Shown here: one piece after another, positions 7,023 to 13,059 of the stretch
Layout: the number at the start of each line of letters is the position of its first letter
Position numbering within the stretch: the first letter of the stretch is position 1
Assembly (NCBI GenBank): GCA_934518555.1
Contig: CAKSXW010000035.1
Coordinates: 1 to 19,444 of the forward strand
Source of the DNA: an uncultured Faecalibacterium sp.
GTDB taxonomy: Bacteria > Bacillota > Clostridia > Oscillospirales > Ruminococcaceae
DNA length: 19,444 nt
Direction of reading: 5' to 3'
Program-made: the position numbers and the translations under genes
Notes under the pieces: model-generated
The model's input: only the letters and a program-made list of their open reading frames with translations
Databases searched by the model: none
What the model was told of the DNA's origin: nothing

Positions 7023-9170
7023 ATGAACCAAAACGAACACAAGACTGTCATCCGGCGCATGGCCCTGCTGATCGGCGCAGCTGCGCTGATCATGGGGCTG
7101 TACGTGCTGCGGCTGATCTTTTTGCAGCTGGTAAACGGCGACACCTTTGCGGCCCGGGCCACCAACACCACCGACTATAACTTTACGGTGACGGCAGCCC
7201 GGGGCGACATCGTGGACAGCACCGGCAAGCGCATTGCCACCACCACCACCAGCTACAACGTGGTGCTCAACAAGCTGCAGATGGGCAGCCAGGACCTGGA
7301 CAGCTTGCTGCAGCGTCTGGTGGAGCTGTTTGAGCAAAACGGCCAGAGCTGGAACGACACCCTGCTGATCAGCCAGCCGGACGAACAGGGCAACTATACC
7401 TTTACGGCGGCAGAGGACAGCAGCTCCGAGCAAAAACAGCTGGCCGCCATGAAGGAGAACCTGGGCCTGCAGCAGTACGCCACCGCCAACGATGTGATGG
7501 AGATGCTGGTGGAAAAGAACAAGCTGCAGCAGCAGCCCCTGCGGTGGCAGCGTGTGCTGGCAGGCATCCACTATGAGATGGACCTGCAGGCATTTTCCAA
7601 CGTGAACAACTTTATCATGGCAGAAAATGTGAGCCAGGTGACGGTGGCCACCATCAAGGAGAACAGCCTCTCCCTGCCCGGGGTGGAGATCGTGCCCACC
7701 AGCACCCGGAGCTACGAGCAGGGGGACATCCTCCCGGCAGTGCTGGGCCGTGTGGGCAAGATCACGGCTGAAAAATGGAAGGTCACTGACGAAAACGGCC
7801 AGGTGACCTACCCCCTGAAGGAAAAAGGCTATAACATGAACGACGTGCTGGGCATCTCGGGGCTGGAGTCGGTCTATGAGGACGAGCTGCGAGGCAAGGA
7901 CGGCGTGGAGACCATTACCCGGAACTCCGACGGCGTGATCGTCAGCACCCAGCTCACCACGGTGCCGGAGCCGGGCCACACGGTGCAGCTGACCATCAAC
8001 AGCGATTTCCAACGGGCGGTGAACAAGGCCCTGGCCGACAACATCGACATGATCAACCGGGTGTACACCACCAGCAGCATGAAGGCTGCCGCCGGTGCAG
8101 CGGTGGTCATTGACGTAAAGGACGGCAGCGTGCTGGCAGCCTCCAACTACCCCAGCTACGACCAGAACCTTTACGCCACCCAGTACAGCGAGTACAGTGT
8201 CGACCCCGACCTGCCCCTGTTCAACCGCTGCCTCCAGGGCCTGTATACCCCGGGCTCCACCTTTAAACCGGCGGTGGCGGTGGCAGCTTTGGACAGCGGC
8301 CTCATCAACCAGTACTCCACGGTGTACTGCAACGGCGTATACAATTATTATAAGGACTACCACCCCAAGTGCACCCGTCACGGCCACAGCGGCAACATCG
8401 ACGTGGTCACCGCCATCAAGTGGAGCTGCAACATCTTCTTCTACGATGTGGGCCGCCGCCTGACCAGTGACGTCTACGACGCCTACGCCTACAAGCTGGG
8501 CCTGGGCCAGCGCACCGGTGTGGAGGTAAACGAGGCGGTGGGACGTCTGACCAAAAAGACCGACAAAAACTACACCTCCTCCCTGGATGTCCAGGCCGCC
8601 ATCGGCCAGGGCAACACGGTGGTCACCCCCATCCAGCTGGCCACCTACGCCGCCACCCTGGCCAACAACGGGGTGCGCTACCGCACCCACTTTGTCAAGG
8701 CCATTCTGGACACCAACACCGGGGAGGTGCTCAGTGAGACCCAGCCGGAGGTCATGGACGTGATCCAGGGCAGCGGCAACACCTTTGAGCTGGTGCGCCA
8801 GGGCATGAAGCAGGTGCCTGCCACCATCAACGGCAAGATCTCCAGCTACCCCATCTCCATTGCCTGTAAGACCGGCACCCCCCAGCGCAGCGAAAAAGAC
8901 CCCTCCGGCAAACGCTACCTCAACGCCATGATGGTGGCCTACCTGCCTGCTGATGACCCGGAGATCGCCATTGGCATCACCATTGAGTACGGCGGTTATG
9001 GTGCCCGTACCGGTGATCTGGTGGTGGATATCGCCAATGCCTACTTTGCCATGAAGGAGGGCACCCTGGAGGTGGACCCCTATGTGAACCCCCTCCAGAG
9101 CACAGAGGAGGCTGCCGACAGTGCCGCCAGTACTGCCTCCAGTACTGCCGACCAAGGTGCGGCAGGCTGA
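7023..9170 (+). CDS. mrdA: Penicillin-binding protein 2 (elongation transpeptidase)
   Basis: A 715-residue class B PBP that cross-links peptidoglycan during elongation. One N-terminal membrane anchor (about 13-37) is followed by the pedestal region, including AARGDIVDSTGKRIA (58-72), and the transpeptidase domain. Catalytic motifs are intact: STFK (412-415, nucleophile Ser412), SCN (468-470) and KTG (616-618). Between the first two motifs lies a Cys/His group (C436, H447, C450, H453, H455) that could bind a metal. The C-terminus ends in a low-complexity Ala/Ser/Thr tail. GGAGGA (7010-7015) precedes the ATG, 18 bases after mreD. The position next to mreD favours MrdA over SpoVD-like or division PBPs. 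Confidence 0.93.
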   Translation: MNQNEHKTVIRRMALLIGAAALIMGLYVLRLIFLQLVNGDTFAARATNTTDYNFTVTAARGDIVDSTGKRIATTTTSYNVVLNKLQMGSQDLDSLLQRLVELFEQNGQSWNDTLLISQPDEQGNYTFTAAEDSSSEQKQLAAMKENLGLQQYATANDVMEMLVEKNKLQQQPLRWQRVLAGIHYEMDLQAFSNVNNFIMAENVSQVTVATIKENSLSLPGVEIVPTSTRSYEQGDILPAVLGRVGKITAEKWKVTDENGQVTYPLKEKGYNMNDVLGISGLESVYEDELRGKDGVETITRNSDGVIVSTQLTTVPEPGHTVQLTINSDFQRAVNKALADNIDMINRVYTTSSMKAAAGAAVVIDVKDGSVLAASNYPSYDQNLYATQYSEYSVDPDLPLFNRCLQGLYTPGSTFKPAVAVAALDSGLINQYSTVYCNGVYNYYKDYHPKCTRHGHSGNIDVVTAIKWSCNIFFYDVGRRLTSDVYDAYAYKLGLGQRTGVEVNEAVGRLTKKTDKNYTSSLDVQAAIGQGNTVVTPIQLATYAATLANNGVRYRTHFVKAILDTNTGEVLSETQPEVMDVIQGSGNTFELVRQGMKQVPATINGKISSYPISIACKTGTPQRSEKDPSGKRYLNAMMVAYLPADDPEIAIGITIEYGGYGARTGDLVVDIANAYFAMKEGTLEVDPYVNPLQSTEEAADSAASTASSTADQGAAG

Positions 9171-9216
9171 CCCGGAGCCCGGCAGCTGGCAAGGGTGCAT
9201 AAAACAAAAATGAATA

Positions 9217-9228
9217 TTCTGTACAGAA
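9217..9228. promoter_or_regulatory. Palindromic site upstream of the mgsA promoter
   Basis: TTCTGTACAGAA is a perfect 12-base palindrome ending five bases before the -35 element of mgsA. Its location suits an activator or other regulator site, but I recognise no specific regulator consensus and a chance palindrome is possible. Confidence 0.3.
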
Positions 9229-9233
9229 AGCAG

Positions 9234-9262
9234 TTGTAAAAGGATTCGGTTTGTGTTATTAT
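9234..9262 (+). promoter_or_regulatory. Sigma-A promoter for mgsA
   Basis: TTGTAA (9234-9239), a 17-base spacer and TATTAT (9257-9262), about 45 bases before the start codon. It lies after mrdA, so mgsA can be expressed independently of the mre operon. No clear terminator separates mrdA from it. Confidence 0.7.
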
Positions 9263-9307
9263 TTTATACAAGGTATTTTCAGTCACAGGACAGAGGAGAG
9301 ATAACAG

Positions 9308-9715
9308 ATGACGATTGCACTGATCGCACATGACTCCAAAAAGGAGCTGATGGTTCAGTTTTGTACGGCCTATTGCCGGATCCTGAGCCAGCATAAATTG
9401 GTAGCGACCGGTACGACAGGCAAGATGATCGCAGAGGCAACGGGTCTGCAGGTGCAGCGGTTTTTGGCTGGCGTGCAGGGCGGTGATCAGCAGATCGCCT
9501 CTCGCATTGCCTGCAATGAGATCGATCTGCTGCTGTTTTTCCGGGACCCCATCAACGCCAAGCCCAGCGAGCCCAACGAGATGACCCTGCTGCGGCTGTG
9601 CGACGTCCACAACATCCCCATGGCCACCAACATCGCCACCGCTGAGGTGCTGATCCACGGCCTGGAGCGTGGAGATCTGGACTGGCGTGATATCGTGCAC
9701 CCCCAGAACGACTAA
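9308..9715 (+). CDS. mgsA: Methylglyoxal synthase family protein
   Basis: A 135-residue MGS-fold protein. The family converts dihydroxyacetone phosphate to methylglyoxal and phosphate, a bypass of lower glycolysis. Conserved blocks: [10 protein letters not shown] (D9), LVATGTTG (31-38), GGDQQI (58-63, with the catalytic-base Asp60 equivalent to E. coli Asp71), FFRDP (77-81), [15 protein letters not shown]. However, the segment KPSEPNE (85-91) has Ser87 where E. coli has His98 and Asn90 where E. coli has Asp101, so two expected active-site residues are changed. Length and fold are otherwise normal. AGGAG (9294-9298) precedes the ATG. Activity should not be assumed from the name. Confidence 0.9.
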   Translation: MTIALIAHDSKKELMVQFCTAYCRILSQHKLVATGTTGKMIAEATGLQVQRFLAGVQGGDQQIASRIACNEIDLLLFFRDPINAKPSEPNEMTLLRLCDVHNIPMATNIATAEVLIHGLERGDLDWRDIVHPQND

Positions 9716-9745
9716 GGCTCCCTCTGGACTTTGCCCATAGAAACA

Positions 9746-9780
9746 AAATGCACCGCTGCGTAGGCAGCGGTGCATTTTTT
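9746..9780. terminator. Bidirectional intrinsic terminator
   Basis: A 14-bp stem (9746-9759 with 9764-9777) with a GTAG loop, followed by T residues to 9780 on the plus strand and by TTTTG plus TTT on the minus strand. It lies between the convergent ends of mgsA and the MnmA-like gene and can end both transcripts. Confidence 0.88.
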
Positions 9781-9810
9781 GTTTGGCTCCTCCGGAGGGC
9801 TTTCCAGGTC

Positions 9811-10332
9811 TTACAACTGGAAGTCCCGGGCCATTTCCTCCAGGTCGGCGGCCTCAAATTCCCCTAAGGGCAGCAGCAGCCGGGCCAGGGTGTCCTGGGG
9901 CAGGCCTGCCAGGCTGGCACTCTGGTCTGCCTGGGGGTCCACCGAGGGCAGCACCTGGTGGACGCCGTCGCAGCCCAGCTCCACCCGGGCGTGGTGGGGG
10001 CTGGCGATGTACTGGATGCCCAGCTTGTCGGCGGCGGCCAGCAGGGCCGCAAACCGGGGGTCGGTGCCCACAGCCTCAGGCTGCCGGGCCAGGTCCTCGG
10101 CGTTCAGCAGCAAACACTCGATGCCCAGGGCCTCGGCGGCCTGCCGGGCTGCGGCGGCTGCCGGGGCCTGCTGGGGGTCCAGCCGCACCACGGCCCCTAC
10201 CACTGCAAAGCCCTGCTGCTGCAAAATTCTCACTGCTACGCCAGAATCTCGGCTGCCGTCCATGCTCACCAGCACCTTGTCCTGGCTCTCGTAGGTGTCA
10301 AACCCGTTGCCGGGCAAAAAGGGATCGCTCAT
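9811..10332 (-). CDS. Degenerate MnmA-like (tRNA 2-thiouridylase N-terminal domain) protein
   Basis: A 173-residue protein resembling only the N-terminal ATP-pyrophosphatase domain of MnmA (usually about 360 residues). Residues 19-50 ([19 protein letters not shown]...) line up with the MnmA P-loop region, but the SGGxDSS motif has become DGSRDSG. Residues 92-117 ([27 protein letters not shown]) match the MnmA 'KFGALLEKA..LGADYIATGHYAR' block, yet the preceding NPCxxCN catalytic-cysteine motif is absent (VGTDPRF). Residues 133-159 ([21 protein letters not shown]) match the DPxKDQSYFL and FPLG blocks. The domain ends there, without the tRNA-binding and C-terminal domains. The start ATG (complement of 10330-10332) has GGAGG about 8 bases upstream and overlaps the rnhA stop (ATGA). 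It is probably not an active thiouridylase; it may be a repurposed paralogue. Confidence 0.75.
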   Translation of the reverse strand: MSDPFLPGNGFDTYESQDKVLVSMDGSRDSGVAVRILQQQGFAVVGAVVRLDPQQAPAAAAARQAAEALGIECLLLNAEDLARQPEAVGTDPRFAALLAAADKLGIQYIASPHHARVELGCDGVHQVLPSVDPQADQSASLAGLPQDTLARLLLPLGEFEAADLEEMARDFQL

Positions 10333-10793
10333 GTTCCTTGCCTCCCACCATGTGCTTTGCTTTGTGCCACGGCCAGCTGGTCGCAGCGTTCGTTTTCCGG
10401 GTGGCCTGCGTGGCCCTTTACCCAGACGTAGGTGATCTTGTGCCGGGCCTCCTGTTCCAGAGCCTGGGCCCACAGGTCCGGGTTCAGGGCAGGGGAGCCG
10501 TCAGCCTTTTTCCAGCCTCGCCGCTGCCAGCCCTTGGCCCAGCCCTTTTCCAGCCCGTTGATGACATACTGGCTGTCGGAGCACAGCCGCACCTCACAGG
10601 GTTCCTTCAGCTGCCGCAGGGCCTCGATAAAGGCTGTCAGCTCCATGCGGTTGTTGGTGGTGCTGGCGTCACCGCCGCTCAGCTCCTTTTCGTAGACTTT
10701 TCCGTTGAAACGATACCGCAGCACCGCCCCCCAGCCGCCGGGGCCGGGGTTGCCGCTGCAGGCACCATCGGTGTACACTTCAACCTGCTTCAT
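10329..10793 (-). CDS. rnhA: Ribonuclease HI
   Basis: A 154-residue RNase HI that degrades the RNA strand of RNA-DNA hybrids. The four metal-binding carboxylates are present: D9 ([14 protein letters not shown]), E51 (NNRMELTA), D73 (SDSQYVING) and D138 (NERCDQLA), and His128 in VKGHAGH matches the flexible-loop histidine. The basic-protrusion region ([16 protein letters not shown], 84-99) is of the E. coli type. Length is normal. AAGGAG lies upstream of the start on the minus strand. The stop overlaps the start of the MnmA-like gene by four bases, so those two are translationally coupled. Confidence 0.96.
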   Translation of the reverse strand: MKQVEVYTDGACSGNPGPGGWGAVLRYRFNGKVYEKELSGGDASTTNNRMELTAFIEALRQLKEPCEVRLCSDSQYVINGLEKGWAKGWQRRGWKKADGSPALNPDLWAQALEQEARHKITYVWVKGHAGHPENERCDQLAVAQSKAHGGRQGT

Positions 10794-10822
10794 GGGGTTC
10801 TCCTTCTGTCAGATAGTACCTC

Positions 10823-10852
10823 TATTTAGCGCTATTTCTGCCGGGATGTCAA
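10823..10852 (-). promoter_or_regulatory. Probable promoter for rnhA
   Basis: On the minus strand a perfect -35 TTGACA (complement of 10847-10852) is followed after 18 bases by a weak -10 TAAATA (complement of 10823-10828), about 30 bases upstream of rnhA. The -10 match is only three of six, so strength is uncertain. Confidence 0.5.
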
Positions 10853-10894
10853 GGCCCAATGCATAAAGCCCAGGTCCTTTGCCAAACCTTGGAA

Positions 10895-10923
10895 TTGACA
10901 AAACCGGTGCGAAATACTATACT
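10895..10923 (+). promoter_or_regulatory. Strong sigma-A promoter for the RNase J operon
   Basis: A perfect -35 TTGACA (10895-10900), a 17-base spacer and -10 TATACT (10918-10923). It is divergent from the rnhA promoter. The predicted start point near 10930 leaves a leader of about 260 nucleotides before the RNase J start codon. Confidence 0.85.
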
Positions 10924-10929
10924 TAACCT

Positions 10930-11192
10930 AACAAAATGCGTATAGGGGCGCACCAGAGGCGTGCGCTCAAAGGTGCCGGGGGAATGGCCGCTGTCGCATC
11001 GAACAGATGGACGGAAAAGGCCCTGTGATCCTTGCGGAACCAACAGCGAGGGGCAAAAACCACGCTGATCAGAAAATTCTATACGGATGCATCCAAGGGA
11101 AGCCGATGCCAACATCCAGGTGCTTCCTCATGCAGCGCATAGTCGGCCCTTTTGGGGAGCGGCTGGCGCTGCCGATATTTTTGGAGGTCAGA
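10930..11192 (+). promoter_or_regulatory. Long structured 5' leader of RNase J
   Basis: About 260 bases between the promoter and the start codon, with no convincing short gene. Visible pairings: GCGCAC with GTGCGC (about 10949-10967), CGCTGT (10989-10994) with ACAGCG (11043-11048), and GGAAGC (11098-11103) with GCTTCC (11122-11127). The reading frame of RNase J stays open upstream to 11007, but the 62 extra codons look unlike RNase J and have no ribosome-binding site. I do not recognise a known riboswitch. Autoregulation through the leader is an inference. Confidence 0.5.
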
Positions 11193-13010
11193 ATGGCTCA
11201 GACGAACGAGAAAGAAACCACTTCCGCCGCAGTACGCGGCAAGCAGAATACCCAGAACGCAGCCCCGGCAGCAGGGGAAAAACGCCCCCGTGCTACCCGG
11301 CGGCCCTACTACAACCGCCGTCCCCGGCGGCCCCAGCAGCCCAAGGAGGCTGCAACACCCATCCATGTCTACCCCCTGGGCGGCCTGGGAGAAGTGGGCA
11401 AGAATATGACCGTCTACGAGTGCAACGGGGACATGATCATCGTGGACTGCGGCCTGGTGTTCCCGGACAGCGATATGTACGGCGTGGACATGGTGATCCC
11501 GGATTTTTCCTTTGTGGTGCAGAACAAGGACCGCATCAAGGGCCTGCTGATCACCCACGGCCACGAGGACCACATCGGCAGCATCCCCTACCTGCTGCAG
11601 AAGTTTGACCTGCCCATCTACGGCACCCGGCTGACCTGCGGCCTGATCCGCAACAAGCTGGAGGAGTTTGGCCTGGCAGGCAAGACCAAGTTTGTGGAGA
11701 TCACCCCCCGGCAGAAGATCAAGCTGGGCTGCTTTACCGTGGAGCCCATCCATGTGAACCACTCCATCCCGGACGCCGTGGCCTTTGCCATCGACAGCCC
11801 TGCCGGCACCATCATCCAGACCGGCGACTTTAAGATCGACTACACCCCCCTGGCCTGCGGCGTCACCGACCTGTCCACCCTGGCAGAGTACGGCCAGCGT
11901 GGGGTGCTGGCCCTGCTGAGCGACTCCACCAATGCCGAGCGGCCGGGCTTTACCGCCACGGAGCAGAAGGTAGCCGCCGGTGTCCGCAGCCTGTTTGCCC
12001 GGGCCCGGAACAAGCGCATCATCATTGCCACCTTTGCCTCCAACATCTACCGGGTGCAGCAGATCATCGACCTGGCCGTGGAGGATGGCCGCAAGGTGGC
12101 CTTCAGCGGCCGCAGCATGGTCAACAACACCGCCATGGCCCAGGAGCTGGGCTATATGCACATCCCGGAGGGCACCCTCATCGGGGTGGAGGAGCTGAAC
12201 CAGTATCCCCCGGAGCAGGTGGTGCTCATCACCACTGGCAGCCAGGGCGAGCCCCTCAGCGCACTGAGCCGCATGGCTTCCTGCAGCCACCGTCAGGTCC
12301 GGGTGGGCCCCGGGGACTTTATCATCATCTCTGCCAACCCCATCCCCGGCAACGAAAAGAGCGTGACCAAGATCGTCAACGGTCTGCTGCTGCTGGGTGC
12401 AGAGGTCATTTACGAGAGTATGTACGACGTCCATGTGTCCGGCCACGCCTGCCAGGAGGAGCAGAAGCTGATGCTCACTCTCACCCGGCCCCAGTACTTC
12501 CTGCCGGTCCATGGGGAGTATAAGCAGCTGAAAAAGCACGCCCTTACGGCAGCCAGCCTGGGCATCCCCACCAGCAACATCCTGATTGCTGAGAACGGCT
12601 CCAACATCATCCTCAGCAAGGACGAGATGAAGCTGGGCGAGCCTGTTACCGCCGGAGCCGTCATGGTGGACGGCCTGGGCGTAGGCGACGTGGGCAACGT
12701 GGTGCTGCGGGACCGCAAGCACCTGTCGGAGGACGGCCTGGTGATCATTGTGGCCACCGTGGACAGCAAGACCGGCAAGGTGCTGGCTGGCCCGGACCTG
12801 GTGAGCCGGGGCTTTGTCTATGTGCGTGAGAACGAGAGCCTGATGGACGGTGCCCAGAGCATTGTGGAAAATGCCCTGGACCGCTGCATGGACGACCATG
12901 TCCGGGATTGGAACAGTGTCAAGACCCGGGTACGGGAGGCTCTCAGCAGCTATATCTACCGGCGCACCAAGCGCAGCCCCATGATCCTGCCCATCCTGAT
13001 GGAGGTGTGA
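11193..13010 (+). CDS. rnj: Ribonuclease J
   Basis: A 605-residue metallo-beta-lactamase/beta-CASP ribonuclease with 5'-3' exonuclease and endonuclease activity in mRNA decay and rRNA maturation. The first 55 residues are a disordered, Arg/Pro-rich basic extension. The core then begins at IHVYPLGGLGEVGKN (57-71). Zinc-binding motifs: HGHEDHIG (122-129), VNHSIPD (189-195) and GDFK (211-214). Beta-CASP motifs: SDSTNAERPG (243-252) and SGHACQEE (416-423). The HGEYKQL motif is at 440-446. ATG 11193 is chosen because GGAGG (11183-11187) lies five bases upstream; a longer in-frame opening to 11007 has no such support. gdpP follows after 49 bases. Confidence 0.95.
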   Translation: MAQTNEKETTSAAVRGKQNTQNAAPAAGEKRPRATRRPYYNRRPRRPQQPKEAATPIHVYPLGGLGEVGKNMTVYECNGDMIIVDCGLVFPDSDMYGVDMVIPDFSFVVQNKDRIKGLLITHGHEDHIGSIPYLLQKFDLPIYGTRLTCGLIRNKLEEFGLAGKTKFVEITPRQKIKLGCFTVEPIHVNHSIPDAVAFAIDSPAGTIIQTGDFKIDYTPLACGVTDLSTLAEYGQRGVLALLSDSTNAERPGFTATEQKVAAGVRSLFARARNKRIIIATFASNIYRVQQIIDLAVEDGRKVAFSGRSMVNNTAMAQELGYMHIPEGTLIGVEELNQYPPEQVVLITTGSQGEPLSALSRMASCSHRQVRVGPGDFIIISANPIPGNEKSVTKIVNGLLLLGAEVIYESMYDVHVSGHACQEEQKLMLTLTRPQYFLPVHGEYKQLKKHALTAASLGIPTSNILIAENGSNIILSKDEMKLGEPVTAGAVMVDGLGVGDVGNVVLRDRKHLSEDGLVIIVATVDSKTGKVLAGPDLVSRGFVYVRENESLMDGAQSIVENALDRCMDDHVRDWNSVKTRVREALSSYIYRRTKRSPMILPILMEV

Positions 13011-13059
13011 TCCGGGGCCGCCGGGCGGCACAGCAAATGACCGGGAGGCAGAAAAGCCC

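Noticed and set aside
9121..9149. Two copies of CCAGTACTGCC in the mrdA tail as a possible regulatory repeat
   Set aside because: The 12-base period simply encodes an Ala/Ser/Thr-rich C-terminal tail; it is more likely drift in low-complexity coding sequence.
6507..9200. Minus-strand open frame of 897 codons across mreD and mrdA
   Set aside because: Low-complexity Val/His/Gly/Gln-rich composition typical of antisense codon bias; the plus strand has intact PBP2 catalytic motifs.
10333..10473. 47-residue N-terminal extension of the MnmA-like protein
   Set aside because: It lies inside rnhA in another frame; the ATG overlapping the rnhA stop has GGAGG upstream and starts the conserved part.
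9783..10829. Plus-strand open frame of 348 codons opposite rnhA and the MnmA-like gene
   Set aside because: Pro/Gly/Ala/Arg-rich shadow without motifs; both minus-strand genes have family motifs, ribosome-binding sites and a coupled overlap.
11007..11192. In-frame upstream extension of RNase J by 62 codons
   Set aside because: No Shine-Dalgarno precedes 11007, the extra residues resemble nothing in the family, and ATG 11193 has GGAGG at ideal spacing.
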